Below, one piece after another: positions 12,051 through 24,550 of a DNA stretch of 64,000 nucleotides. Origin of the DNA: Tachypleus tridentatus (lineage: Eukaryota; Arthropoda; Merostomata; Xiphosura; Limulidae); assembly GCF_004210375.1 (NCBI RefSeq), contig NC_134834.1, positions 157,189,290 through 157,253,289 of the forward strand, given 5' to 3'. Position 1 is the stretch's first letter; each line of letters starts with the position of its first letter. The notes beneath the pieces were generated by a model. That model was not told the DNA's origin, did not search any database, and saw only the letters and a list, made by a program, of their open reading frames with translations. The translations under genes were made by a program, and so were the position numbers.

Positions 12051-12260
12051 ATAAGCCGCTTCCCACAAAGTGATAAGTTATTGGCCATAACGTATTAAAT
12101 TAGTAACCACAAAGTAATACGTTATTGACCATAACGTACTAAATTACTAACAACAAAGTAATAAATTATTGGCCATAACATGTTAGATTATTGCCTAAAA
12201 AGTAATAAGTTATTGTGTGGAAAACTAAAATATTGACGAGGAATTTCTAAATTATTGTCC
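12051..12260 (+). repeat. ~54-bp degenerate tandem array
   Basis: Blocks with 'caaagtaataagttattggc' and 'cataacgtattaaattagta' recur about four times with increasing divergence to the right. Confidence 0.65.
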
Positions 12261-12541
12261 AAAAATAAAATTGGTAAAAGTGAATTATTATTTTTCTGTT
12301 GTATTATCTAATCTTTGAAAACTCTTCTAGCAAACAGACTTGTAAAAAAAAACACATTTAGTAGTTAAAACAACTGAAATATGAACTGTTTGTAAAAAAT
12401 ACATAACCTATGAGCTGTGTTTACCACAACATATTTGGTTTTTAGTTGTAATAGAGTATCAAGACTGTTTAAAACGTTCATTCTTTTCACTCTCAAAGTG
12501 ACTGAAAGGAAATGAAACAAATTGTTTAACTAACGTTTGGG

Positions 12542-13091
12542 GTCAGGCGTGGCTCAGTGGTTAGCGTACTCGGTCTATGAATTCTAGAATTTATATTTCG
12601 TGGTCTTTTGCAGCAAAGGCGAGTTTTATATTTTGGAGAAGTAGTAGTGCTTAAGAAGTGAGTGTTAAATTCCCACTATTTAGTCAGATAAGATTTACCA
12701 ATAGCTCGCAATTGACAGCTAGCTTCCTTTTAGTCTATCAGTTCAAACCAAGGACAGTTGTATATAGATAGCTAGGCCTGGCATGGGTCAGGTGGATAGG
12801 ACGCTAAACTCACAATCTGCAGGTCGCAAGTTTGAATCCCTGTTACACCAAACATGCTCACCTTTTCAGCCGTGGATGCGTTATAATATGACGGTTAACC
12901 CTACTACTTGTTGGTAAAAGAGTACCCCAAAAGATGGCGGTGGGTGATGGTGAGTGGCTGGTTCCTGTCTGGTTGTATACTGGTAAATTAGAGATGCCTA
13001 GAGCAGATAGACCTCGTTTAGCTTTACACAAAATTCAACACAAAGAAACTAACGTATATAGAAAGTCATTTATGTAGCTTTGTGTGAAAAG
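12542..13091 (+). mobile_element. SINE-B split by a SINE-A
   Basis: The left part (12542-12771) has the head 'gcgtggctcagtggttagcg' and the SINE-B body. The right part (13054-13091) supplies the tail 'tatgtagctttgtgtgaaaa'. A SINE-A lies between. Removing the insert and one duplication restores a continuous SINE-B. Confidence 0.75.
12772..13053 (+). mobile_element. SINE-A nested in SINE-B
   Basis: Full-length SINE-A from 'ggcctggcatgggtcagg' (12775) to 'caacacaaag'. The flanks 'gtatatagatag' (12760-12771) and 'gtatatagaaag' (13054-13065) are its target duplication inside the older SINE. Confidence 0.82.
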
Positions 13092-13372
13092 ACTGAAACA
13101 AGCATTTCGCTCACTTGTTATTGATACGTTATATTTTGGTAAATATCTGGAGTCTTAACGAAGATTCAACTGTTAATCACATTAGCTTTCTTATTGGCAT
13201 TTTATATTCTTCCATTCAGCTGCTAGAAAAACACTAGGGTAAACATGGTCACTTCGATACAACTTCCTGCATATTAAATGATTTTATTGCTATCTAAAAT
13301 TTACAAATACATATATTTCTGTATCACAATTTTAAGAAGATCTAAATGTAATAGTGGCACATATTTCTGTAT

Positions 13373-13645
13373 CAGTGACTACAACATGTTTTAAAAGTAA
13401 CCGGTATCCTACAGTGACTACAACATGTTTTAAAAGTAACTGGTATCCTACAGTGACTACAGCATGTTTTAGAAGTAACCAATATCTTACAGTGACTACA
13501 ACATGTTTTAAAAGTAACTGGTATCCTACAGTGACTACAACATGTTTTAAAAGTAACCGGTATCCTACAGTGACTACAACATGTTTTAGAAGTAACCGGT
13601 ATCCTACAGTGACTACAACATGTTTTAAAAGTAACCGGTATCCTA
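13373..13645 (+). repeat. 39-bp tandem array, exactly 7 copies
   Basis: The unit is 'cagtgactacaacatgtttt' followed by 'aaaagtaaccggtatccta'. Copies differ at a few sites only. Since 39 is divisible by three, a 106-codon frame (13354-13674) crosses it with a repeating TTCFKSNRYPTV peptide. I read this as repeat-derived, not a gene. Confidence 0.95.
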
Positions 13646-13921
13646 CTTTTTTCTACAACTTAAAATTGGAATAAACTTAATTCGATAGTGTATTTTAACA
13701 TTTCAGTTCACCCTGTAATTATAACAAATTCAGTAAAGTGAGAAACAGAATTTTAGATAAAGTTTTAGTGAAAGTGAGAAGAAGGGCTTAATTATCAACT
13801 TTAGTAGAACGGAATGCATGGTAATTACACAGAATATCATTCGTCTACAAACTGTCAAAGCAGACAAGGAACAGATAAGTCAGACCAATCTGACTGGTGA
13901 GTGTCATTGGGTTGATTTCTT

Positions 13922-13963
<42 letters not shown>

Positions 13964-13971
13964 AGGATAGT

Positions 13972-14028
<57 letters not shown>

Positions 14029-14353
14029 GCCTTAAGTTCAACTACTTAAAAAGCTGGATACCATCAAATGGTAAATGTGATCATAAAACAAAACAACGGG
14101 GAATAGGGATGGCTAACACGTATTTCTGAAAATCAAAAAAATATAATCAAATAGTAAAATTTCTTTGGACGCGGGGTTAAAAGTTTTAAAGAGCTTTGTT
14201 ATATCGGTTTTCACGTATACGTCAGAATGTTAGACAAAATCGCCAAGTATGGAAAAGAGAATTGAAGCAACTTGGTTGTGGTTCTTAAGACGCATCTTGT
14301 AGGTATGTCGTACAAGTCAAGATATTTTGTTTAGAGGAGGTTGTAGGGGAAGG
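13646..14353. other. No gene seen
   Basis: No exon or repeat recognised. Confidence 0.5.
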
Positions 14354-14637
14354 TTTGTTTGCTTGTTCGTTTTTTTGAATTTCGCGCAAAGCTACACGAG
14401 AGCTATCTGCGCTAGCCATCCCTAACTTAGTAGTGTACGACTTGAGGGAAGGCAGTTAGTCATCACCACCCACCGTCAACTCTTGGACTACTCTTTTACC
14501 AACGAATATTGGGATTGATCGTCACTTTTAACGCCCCCACGGCTGAAAGGGCGAGCATGTTTGGTGCGACGGGTATTTGAAACCGCGACCCTCAGATTAC
14601 AAGTCGAACGCCTTAACCCACCTGGCCATACCGGACC
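14354..14637 (-). mobile_element. SINE-A, full length
   Basis: The tail complement starts at a T/G-rich run. Body and head are complete to 'catacc ggacc'. An extra 'ataccgga' after the end is a short local duplication. Confidence 0.9.
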
Positions 14638-15213
14638 ATACCGGAATGTTACTGACTAACAGCAGAAAGAGACAGTTGAAGTTCCTCTGAGGAAAGAAGA
14701 AACTGGAAAGACTGAAGAAAAAGAGTGGCCACGGAAGAGAGAGAGTGACTTATGTCAAGAGTCTTATCTAAATAGATAAATAGAAAAAAAATGTGCCTCA
14801 AAAAGAAGAGATATATGGAAGATCATGGTCACAAACGTCTTGTTAGGACATGATATATACAGAGAGAACGTTGGGGAAGTGACTCTGAACTTGAGATTTC
14901 GTAATTCAACAATCAGTAAGCGGTGAATATATAAAATTACCGTGGTGTTGAAAATCATTTCAACTCTGGAAATATGTTTGATCATACACAGCAAAATAAA
15001 ACTATTACTTTCTTGCTGCTATTTCAGAATAATGTTTTACTTCTTTTTTAAACGATGCCAAGCGTTTCAAGCAATTCCAGAATTCATAATGAATGCTTCC
15101 TATATCAACAAGTTAATATGATTGACTGTTCATGACAAATTTTACATTTTAAACTTAAAACTTGATTGAAACGAAGAAACATAAGCTCATTTATTTCGGA
15201 ATTTTACATAAAT
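14638..15213. other. No gene seen
   Basis: Purine-rich stretch (14650-14820) then AT-rich DNA. The 76-codon minus frame at 14994-14764 has no recognisable domain. Confidence 0.45.
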
Positions 15214-15441
15214 ATAAGAACTTTGAACTGATAGACTGTAGAGAAGACAGCTAATTAAAATAATCTTCCATCAACCATTGGGCTATTCTTGGTTCTCAAA
15301 TAGTCGGATTTCACCGTCATTTATACAGAGTGTCCATATCCTACAAGGGCGAAGAGTGGCTAGTTTTTTGGCTATAGGACTCGAAACACAAATCGTCGAA
15401 TTCATAGTCTGGATACTCTAACTAGCAGGCCACGACTGACC
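15214..15441 (-). mobile_element. SINE-B, near full length
   Basis: Contains complement of the body ('ccattgggctattcttgg') and of the head ('gaattcatagtctggatact', 'ggccacgactgacc'). This copy, with 12542, helps define the SINE-B head. Confidence 0.65.
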
Positions 15442-16915
15442 CATATGGTTAAGATCGTATCAAGAACAAAGCTTTTGTGAAATTGATTGTTTCATGAAGA
15501 TATTTCAAATTTTTAACCTGAAGCTTGATGAAAAAAAGAAAAATATATCCATCCAATACCTTGCAGGGATGGAGCAAATACTGGAAATTAGTAACGAAAA
15601 CAAAAACAGCAAAATTCTAAATATTCGAATGCGAATACAAAGAATTGTATTAATGAATACTTTGTCAAATAATATGCAATAGTGATAAAACAGCAGTGAA
15701 AAAGATTTCAATATTTCTATTTTTCAAAATACAATAACAACGTCTTAGAATAAAAATATATTTTGAAGGGGACTTATAGCTATTATAAGTGTTACATGTT
15801 ATTTACAAATATCAGTCTCTCAAATGTCTTCTCAGTTACGTAGCAGTGACCAAATATGAATGTTTGCCTTAAATAATAATTAAATGCTAAACAGAACCAA
15901 AGGATGCTGGAACACTTAGGTAGCACTTGGCTAGCAGAAAAAGGTTGGGAAAGTTTGTTCATGAATCTACTAAAAACTAGATGGTCTTGATCTCTATATT
16001 CTCCGAAGATGAGGTGGGTAGTTTCTTGGATAAAGCAAAGAAAGTAATGATCCTATTTCTTTTGCTAAGGGGGACTTATGGTCCTGGTTTGGTTCAATGG
16101 ATATAGGCTTATATTGAGGATCATTCATGATTTCCTGCTCCAAGAGCACTGATTGGATCTATAAACCACAAGTCTAGTGAAAGACCAGTGATGTTGAAAT
16201 CTGAGATCCAATGCTGTAGCCAAGCTGAAGACACTTCGTTCCTTGTGCTGAACGGATTTCTTCAGTACAGAGACGCGATTGAAGTTAAATGTGGACTGTA
16301 TACTGTAAGTCTCAGTTACCAGTCCATAAGCACACAACACTACATAACTGGAGACAACAATGTTCTAACTACGGGTAAAATCTATTGCTTCTTCAAAATA
16401 TGTTAGCATGTTCACCATGTATGTAAGAACAGTTATATCATGAAAAGTAAGTTTCGATACAACGATACGTGGATTATTCTACTTTTCCTGTAGAATCATC
16501 TTAATTTCTAAGTTCTATCGTGTTGGTGTTATTGGCTGAACTCTGTAATTTCCTTGAAGTAGTAGTACAGCTTGTTTAGTGTGATCTTTGACCATAAACT
16601 ATAGCGTGTAGAAAAAGCATGGGTCACGCTCAAGAAGAAATTATAAATAGTCTACTGATTTAGATTCCTTCAAAAGTTATCATCATTTCTCACACTAAGT
16701 AGTTTATGTGGTTCAAATCCAAACAAGCAGAAAACCTTGATCATGTTAAATACATCTATCAAATAAATTTTAAATTATGCTGTTTTATGTACTGAAAGAG
16801 AAATTAGCGTGCTGTGAATGTAATAATGATAGTCTAGAAACTTAATCAGTACAAAGGGGGACATTGACTCATACAGTATTAAGTATTCATTAAATCATTC
16901 AGTGAATTCGAATAA
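15442..16915. other. No recognised gene
   Basis: Frames of about 70 codons overlap on both strands at 16125-16406, a stretch less AT-rich than its surroundings. I recognise no family there; it may be a decayed transposon or chance. Confidence 0.35.
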
Positions 16916-17128
16916 TATGCTAGCTCTTTCAGCCGTGAGGGCGTTATAATGTGACGGTCAATCCTACTATTTGTTGGTAAAAAAGTTACCCAAGAGTTGG
17001 CGGTGGGTAGTGATGACTAGCTGCCTTTCCTCTAGTCTTACACTGCTAAATTAGAAATAGCTAGCGCAGATAGCCCTTGTGTAGCTTTGGGCGAAATGCA
17101 AAAGCAAACAAACAAACAAAAACAAACA
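16916..17128 (+). mobile_element. SINE-A, tRNA head missing
   Basis: Starts in the body at 'gctagctctttcagccgtga' and runs to a long (CAAA)n tail. 5' truncation is typical of incomplete target-primed reverse transcription. Confidence 0.85.
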
Positions 17129-17253
17129 AATAATGTGCCATTGGTTTCTAATACGAATACGTCAATTTTCCATAACAAAGTATATGTACAAATACTGCAA
17201 ACACTGTATTCAAATGAAATCATATACGAACACCCCATGACTATTTCCTTGAA

Positions 17254-17520
17254 GCCCGCCATAGCCAGGTAATTGGGGCGAATGCCTCCCGATCTGAGGG
17301 CACAGGTTTAAATCCCCGTCCCATTAAACACGCTCGCCCTTTCAGCTGTGAGTGCGTTATAAAGTAACGGCCATTCCCACTATTTGTTGGTAAAAGGGTA
17401 GCCCATGAGTTGGCGGTGGGTGGTGATGACTAATTGCATTCCCTCTAGTTTTATACTGCTAAATTAAGGACAATTAGCGCAGATCGTCCTCGTGTCTCTT
17501 TGAGCAAAATCCTAAACAAA
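17254..17520 (+). mobile_element. SINE-A, full length
   Basis: Head 'gcccgccatagccaggtaat' with B box 'ggtttaaatcc', complete body, damaged tail 'tgtctctttgagcaaaatcc'. Confidence 0.87.
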
Positions 17521-18631
17521 CTGCTTCATTGGTTTTATATTTAGGAATAAGACCGTAAAAACCAAGAGTTAATAAAACTTTGACTTATTAAAATATTGAA
17601 GTATAAGGATTATTTAGTGTTGATAGAACTAGACCTCTGTAATCTCTTCTTCAAGCTGTTACTATAAAAAGTCTGTTATGTACAACAAACATATGAAATA
17701 ACGACGATATATTGTAGGATTGTGTAATAGCAAGTTTTTCATTTTTAGGATTCATTTATTCGGTTATTTACTGTTTATCTACCTATTTATGTAAATATTC
17801 AGTATATGCGCAATGCAATCATTTTTTATCTTTAAGTTTTCTCACCTCCTGTGTACTGTAAACTCATTAATATAAAACTAATATATAACATGCACTGAAC
17901 ATCACTTGTGAAAGTTTTACAGAATTTGTTTATAATGAAAAATTTTCACTTTAAGAGATCTTGACAACGCTTTTAGAACTCTGGCGCTGACAAGTTAGTC
18001 GCACACTATCAATCATTGGTGGTTTCATAAGGTCTTTACTACAACAAACTCAGCTGCGATCGGTTGAGCGTTACCACGAAGTAGTTTCAAGCAGATTCCA
18101 ATTTTAGTTGTTGTTGTTGTTTTTTTATGGGGAGGCAACCACATTATCGAAAGTGAAATTATGGTAATATTAATTCGTTTAATTCAAAAAATCCTAGTAT
18201 TATAACAATGTGAGTGTCCATCATTCAGGATGAACTGGAGCTCTCATTTTCACAGACACATATAAAACGACCTTGAGGGATCCTTTTTTAAATAGTAATA
18301 TAAAAAAAGAGAAAAGAGAGAGAAATCAAACACTATTATAGGAAGGTCCTTAGGTCGCTAGTGTTCTGTGTAATGAAGTTGTCCAGTATAGGATGACCAA
18401 CAAAAACATTCACAAAATCAAAAACAAATAAAATAGTTTATAAATCACCGTCAGTTTCTCTTATTAATATCCAGCATTCCCCTTTTAAAATTTTACTCTT
18501 GAAAATAGACGTGAATATTAAATTTTATGTGATCCTTCTAAAGCAAAATTTTATGTCACTATGTGTGACTTTTGTCCTCTTTCAGTAGTAACAGAGAAAA
18601 AGTAAATATGTTTTTAAATACCTTAATGATA
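17521..18631. other. No gene seen
   Basis: AT-rich, with a (GTT)n tract near 18107. No element recognised. Confidence 0.5.
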
Positions 18632-18711
18632 TAAATCAGGATATAGAGAAAAATCAGGAGAAATCAGGATAATCAGAAAATCAGGATAAAATAAAATCAG
18701 GATATAAAGAG
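18632..18711 (+). repeat. Short irregular 'aaatcaggat' repeat
   Basis: The motif 'aatcagga' recurs about five times with variable A-rich spacing. Confidence 0.65.
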
Positions 18712-18863
18712 GTCAAGTTACAAACTGTTTCTGCTATGCAGATTAAACAAACACAGAAGTAAAAGCAGGATTTTATTGCAAAACATATAAACATCATGTT
18801 CATGCATTGTGTAATAAAGTTCAATCGTGGTTTATATTTTCAAATATCTTAAGATATTGATTA

Positions 18864-19112
18864 GTTTTGAATTTCGTGGAAAGCTACAAGAGGACTATCT
18901 CTTTTAATTTAGTAATGAAAGATTAGAAGGAAGGTAGCTTGCCATCACTACCCACCGCCAACTATTGGGCTACTCTTTTACCAACGAATAATAGTAGGAT
19001 TGACCGTAACGTTATAAAGTCTCCACGTCTGAAAGAGAGAGCATGGCTGGTGAGACGAAGATTTGAACTCGCGACCCTCAGATTGCGAGTCGACCGCCAT
19101 AACCACACAATA
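18864..19112 (-). mobile_element. SINE-A, diverged
   Basis: Tail complement 'gaatttcgtggaaagctaca', body with 'ccatcactacccaccgcc', head 'gcgaccctcagattgcgag'. A TA run follows at about 19307. Confidence 0.83.
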
Positions 19113-19499
19113 TAGATCCACATACTCTCAAAAAAACAGCAGTTTTAGCGCACTCATTCGATGCTTTAAGGTAACGATCAAGTTGAACTGATAAGGTCTG
19201 ATGCTGCATGAATTTTTCGTGTTCAGGTGGTCGTGATGTGAGCTGAAACATATTTCACTTACTTTCATATAAAACTAGAGTGAGAAATAGATGACTGAGC
19301 TGATTATATATATATATATATATCAATGAGGTTATTGGAGGACTTGTGAGCAAATACTAACTCACGTGATATCTTAAAATACAACCTGATATAATTAGAT
19401 TTTCCTAACTTTATGACTTGTGATTTTTCACCTTAAAATCGTGAAGAATCTTTATATTATTGAAAAAGACAGTTTCTTAAACCAGTATTGTTTGGTTGT

Positions 19500-19606
19500 A
19501 ATTAAACACAAAGTTACACAACTCGCTATCAGTGCTCTGCCCAGCACGGGTTCCGATGCTTGGTTTCTAGCGTTGTAAGTCCAAAGACATGGTGCCGTGC
19601 CACTGG
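19500..19606 (-). mobile_element. SINE-C copy
   Basis: Tail complement 'aattaaacacaaagttacac', then 'tgctctgcccagcacggg' and 'tagcgttgtaagtccaaag', ending 'gccactgg'. Confidence 0.82.
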
Positions 19607-20547
19607 ATGTTCCTTAAACCAGCCTCAAAGGTAGATGTTATAGGACTAGAAACGAGCTGCACTTAGAGACGAGGTTTCTAAACACCAAATTTACTTGTGT
19701 CCAGCAAGTATCAGGAGCGAGTTGAAACATATTTGGAAAAGCTTGAAACATATCTAATACTTCTTAAATATTTGTAACATTTACCTTCTATTTCAGTAAC
19801 AATCTGAGAATATGCTTACAAAGTTTCTAAAAGATTAACGATATATCTTTCAAAGACCCGCAAAATGTTGAAGTAATCTATAATTCCCGTAATAATATAT
19901 TGCGAAGCAATTCATAATTCCTGCAATAATATATTGTGACGAGTGAACCCACTGTAATAAACCCTTTTTTTCTTCAAATTATTATTTTTTGTGAGTTCTG
20001 ATCCCTCTTACAGGGCTCAAAAACGGGCAAATCTTATTTTTTAATGTAAATGTTGTGGGCGCTTAAAAATATATTCTTCCTAATTTTCATCTTGATTGCT
20101 GAAAATATGACCACACAGTAACTGAAAATACATATTTTTGGATTGTTTGACCTTTAACCCCATAAAAAACTTAAATAAACCTAAACCAAAAAATGGAAAA
20201 AAAAATAGGCGTACTGGTCTAAGGTTTATTTCTACTAAGTCTCAACTCAATCCACAGAAAACTGAAAGAAAGGCAGTCGATTGAAAAGTGTTTGGAAGGA
20301 GAAAAAGAAACAACAGAAAACAGTATGTATCCCTATGGAGACATAAAGATCTCCTGTGGAGTTGGAAACAAATTACATTATCTTGCTAAAGGAGAACGTT
20401 CATATTTTATTGTGATGGTTTCCAACAAGATCCAAAACTCGAGCGCTTTTTTATGTGATCCTTGTTAACCCTTAAACTGTGGCCATCATAAACTGATGCT
20501 GCTACCTACAACCTTCCCACTGTTTAAGGATCAATTAGGTTTTTTTT
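19607..20547. other. No gene seen
   Basis: AT-rich. 'ataattcccgtaataatatat' near 19880 is repeated as 'ataattcctgcaataatata' near 19914, a two-copy ~34-bp duplication. Confidence 0.5.
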
Positions 20548-20738
20548 AATTTCCTACAAAGCTACACGATGGCTATCTGTGCTATCCTTCCCTAATTTAG
20601 CAGTGCAAAACTGAAAAAAAGGCAACTAGTCATCACCACCCACCGCTAATTCTGGTTGAAATGGCGAGAATGTTTAGTGGGAGAGGATTCGAACCCTCGA
20701 CCCGCAGATTGTAAATATAGCGCCTTAACAACCTGTCT
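20548..20738 (-). mobile_element. SINE-A with internal deletion
   Basis: The tail, part of the body and the head ('gaggattcgaaccctcgacc') are present, but the middle with the 'accaacgaatagtggg' segment is missing. Confidence 0.8.
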
Positions 20739-22000
20739 CAATGTGCAGTAAAATAACATTAATGTTGTCCATCATTCAAGAGTGCTTTTCTACATCTACA
20801 AAAACAATTTTATTTTTAGGTGTTTATATTCAGCTGAGTCGTGTCGCTGCGCAGGTTGAGTTGACAATTTACAAACAAAGGCGAGTTACAGCACTCTACA
20901 CAAGAAGACTAAGGAATATTAACAGTTGAAGAAAGTGTTGTAAGTCCATAGACGTATCGCAGTCTCACTGTGGAGACATTGTGGTATGCACTATGCTTTT
21001 AGAAGGGTGAAAATTTTGTTTTGAAATGCATTGCTTTAATAAGAAATGCATTGTTGTGTAATAAGGAATAATGTCTGAAAATTGAGAAAAATCGAGCTTT
21101 GCTACTTTTGTAAAGCATTTAGTTTTGATATATTTAATTTTGTTTTTATCAAATAATTCACATATTTAACTATAAAGAAAAACAACCATAAAAGAACAAT
21201 AACACTGAGTGATAACTAACCAAGAAAAACCTTGTGCAAAATCACATTACTAACTTTTACCCCATGTGTATTATTGGATATCACTCATCTTTCCTAAACT
21301 AGTGCAACAGGAAACACACATAACACCAACAACCTGAACCCCTGTTGCTCCATGTTTGGCATAGTGCGGGCTTCAGTATGAGTTAATCCCCACATGCTCT
21401 GGTTCTTGGTAAGCTAAACAGTTGAGAAAGTGAATTTTGAATGACTTGTCACCAACTCGTGGGAACATCAGGCGACTGGAGCTAACTCTGCCTTTATGCA
21501 CCTGTCATTGGATAACAACTGTGCTGCCTGCATGTATAGACTTAATTGGCGATTTGTTAAATTTACACGACTAGAGGTTGAAGTAATCTTTCTTTATCCC
21601 TGAGCGTCGGGATTTAGGTCTTGAAGGATCACATTTGAATCATCTCTTCCTCCCTCGCTATTGTAATATGTTTCCTTCTCACTGATTTAACGTGTGGGTT
21701 ATTGTGTTTTATGTTTTGATGTTGTTTGCTTATCTGTTATTTTTTCGTTTCAGGACCATGCCCATGTAATGTTATCTGGTTTGTGTTGTGTTTATTGTAC
21801 AGGCATTATTTTCTTTCTTGCGTTATTGTGCCTTGTACATTTGGTATTATAGAGCTCATGAGCTAAAGTATTATGAATTAAGTAATGAAATCGTAACATG
21901 TGTGGGTGTTACCTGGGTGGTTCAGTTGTAGCATCGGTTAAAATAGTCTTCTTCCACTTTTATTGGGATTTTGGTCTAAAGACCAGAGAAGATAGACATA
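20739..22000. other. No gene seen; higher-complexity stretch at about 21290-21860
   Basis: A stretch with more G+C and fewer homopolymers than its neighbours, beginning near 'aacctgaacccctgttgctc'. It lacks a long open frame and matches nothing I recognise. Confidence 0.4.
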
Positions 22001-22401
22001 ATAGTTTGAATTTCGCGCAAAAACTACACTCGAGATATCTGCGCTATCGGTCCCTAACTTAGCAATGAGACAATAGAGGAAAGGCTTGGTTTAAATTTCG
22101 CGCAAAGCCACACAAAGGCTATCTGCGCTAGCCGTTCCTAATTTAGTAGTGTAAGACTAGAGGGGAGCCAGCTACTCATCACCACCCACCGCCAACGTTT
22201 GGGCTACTCTTTTACCAATGAATAGTGGGATTAACAGTCACATTAAAACGCATCCACAGCTGAAAGAAAGAGCATGTTTGGTGTGACGGGAATTTCAACT
22301 TGCGACTCTCAGATTACACTTGGCCACAGAGGACCAGAGAAAAGGCACATAGTCATTAGTGATGAAACGGCGAGCGTATCTGGTGGGATGGGAATTCGAA
22401 C
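22001..22401 (-). mobile_element. SINE-A split by another SINE-A
   Basis: Outer pieces are 22001-22085 (tail and start of body) and 22347-22401 ('gatgaaacggcgagcgtatc' to a head remnant). The inner SINE is 22086-22335. Confidence 0.75.
22086..22335 (-). mobile_element. SINE-A nested in SINE-A
   Basis: Full body and most of the head. Target duplications 'agaggaaaggc' (22075-22085) and 'agagaaaaggc' (22336-22346) flank it. Both SINEs are in the same orientation. Confidence 0.8.
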
Positions 22402-23622
22402 ACGTTGAAACATAAAACATAAAATTTAAACATAAATTGATTTGATAACGTAGTGCAAAGTGACGTTACTAAGTTCTATGTCAACGATCAGTGGAATCTA
22501 ACATCAACTATTGTGGTGTGAACTAACGTCTTTTAAATTAATAACTTTTTGTTGTATCAAATGGCTTATATTAATAGTGTTTTTACCACTACTATGTTTC
22601 CTGTGTCTCAACTGGAATGATGAGCTCTGTATTGAGTGAAACGCGTCATCGACAAAGGATAGGATGAATATAGTTTGATTGGAATATGGGATATTATTGT
22701 TATTATACATTCTTCTATTTCTTAAGTATTCGTAACTGATAAGATATAAAACTTAGAGTTAAAAATTATAATAGGCCGGATACTTATATTGAAGTGCAAG
22801 TATTATTAATTATAATTCACATCATCACAGGTTTTGGGTATATCCCTTGCAATGAATGCCATTTGAAAAAAATGGAATATGGATCATCTTGAGTCACCAA
22901 AACTATTCAGAAAGAGACATGGAACAAGTTGGTAAGCAAAGTGTGGTATTTTCAACAAGTTAAAAAGCACAAACATTAAAGCAATGGTAAAAGTTGTACA
23001 CGTGCCCACGCAATAATACTCGACAAATCTCTGTCTGGAAAAGCGACAGAAGTCATGTATACTCAGATTGCTTCCATTAAACATATGTTCACCGGTCGCA
23101 TAATTCAAGCAGCTGGAAAATGAAACATTAAATGTACTGTGAAAAGCCAACAGGGAGGAGTAGAAAGCATAGACCATGACATTCTCACAACATCACCTTT
23201 AGCACGAATAGCTTGATATTTTGAAGATCATGGCCATCAAATCGAAACTGGTGAGACTCCAAATTTGTCTTTTATATATTGTATTCATAAAGTATAAGAT
23301 TAAACATTTAGAATACTTACCAGCTGTTTACTAGTTCTAGTTGTTAAAACAACTATTGTTTACCAAAATAATTTTTATTGATATTAAGGATATAATACGA
23401 AATGGTATTACTAAGTTGGAAACGAAAAACAGTTTTAAATTAAGTGTGAAAAACATTTTATAACACGTGTTATCGCTTCCTTTCAATAATCAAATAAACG
23501 TTGTAGTAATGAAGTGCAAAAGTGCGAAAGTTTTATATTCGTTGGTTCCAATTAAAATGTGGTGAATGTATAATGTTTCATGGAAATTTCCAAAAACGAA
23601 ATTACCTGATTTAACTTTTTGG
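22402..23622. other. No recognised gene
   Basis: A 97-codon minus frame (23177-22884) has no domain I can name and a Phe/Ser/Leu-rich composition. The rest is AT-rich. Confidence 0.4.
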
Positions 23623-23722
23623 GCCACCTAGTGGTATGTTTACGGACTTACAACGTTAAAAACCGGGTTTCAATACCCGTGGTGGGCAGAGCACTGATGA
23701 CCCTTTGTGCATAATTACAAAG
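23623..23722 (+). mobile_element. SINE-C copy
   Basis: Head 'cctagtggtatgtttacgga', then 'ccgggtttcaatacccgtgg' and 'ggcagagcactgatgaccc'. Confidence 0.82.
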
Positions 23723-24154
23723 AATATTAACTTTTTTGTTTTTTTGGTTAAAATAACACACACAATTATAATAAAGGCGTTGCTGTATTTAGACCTAGAA
23801 GACAATTAATTTTAGTGATAAATGGTCGGAAAGCTTTCGGACGTTTGGTTAAACAAAAAGAAATATACTTTGAAAAATAGTAACTTAACAAACGAGAAAA
23901 AGTAAAAGATGCACTTCTGCGCATGCTCACGAAACTGGTGGATTTTATTTCCGCACACATTTGTTTAAGAATTAAAGGACTATTTAATGTTGTCTTATAA
24001 GAAAGAGATAATATTTCATTTCAACTGAAATAAAACATACATAAGCATATTTTTTTTCAAACTTCTAGTTGCTACATATATCATCTGATAAGTGAATTAA
24101 CGTTATGGTTTCTTTTTCTCCATTTGCAATCTTTAACGTTAATTGACTTATCAA

Positions 24155-24272
24155 CGAGTGGTCTAGCTAGTATATGATAATGAATAAATATAGACATATG
24201 AAGTACATTTGACTTATTTTTCATTTGTCCTTATATTTATTTATTATTATCATATATTAGCTAGAGTACTCG
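24155..24272. repeat. 118-bp hairpin
   Basis: Left arm 'cgagtggtctagctagtata' and right arm 'tatattagctagagtactcg' start an imperfect inverted repeat with ~50-bp arms and a loop near 24205-24220. Probably a small MITE; no target duplication was identified. Confidence 0.75.
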
Positions 24273-24368
24273 TTCTCTGAGCAGAATTTTGTAAATTCTT
24301 AATTAATGAAAGGGTATCTTAGAACATGAAAAGTTGCTTTTCTTATGTGTAATAGTAAAACAAAAAAA

Positions 24369-24534
24369 ACACGCAAAATTCCAATTAAAATTGCAAAACG
24401 AAAATGTAAAACTACAAATTTATATGTATCTCGCGTGGACCCAGTAAGTAGTTGTAAAAAAACGTAAAACTCCCGATAAAAAACGCAAAATGCAAAATTG
24501 AAAATTTATACGTACCCCCGCATGGACCCAATAA
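24369..24534 (+). repeat. Two-copy ~80-bp duplication
   Basis: Each copy has A-rich 'acgcaaaatt'-like blocks followed by 'aatttatatgtatctcgcgt' / 'aatttatacgtacccccgca' and then 'ggacccagtaa' / 'ggacccaataa'. Confidence 0.65.
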
Positions 24535-24550
24535 ATCTCTGTGTGTGTGT

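Noticed and set aside
13354..13674. Repeat-protein gene
   Set aside because: The open frame follows from a unit length divisible by three; no signal, splice sites or conserved context.
22884..23177. 97-codon minus-strand frame
   Set aside because: No recognised family, no splice signals, composition expected from AT-rich DNA.
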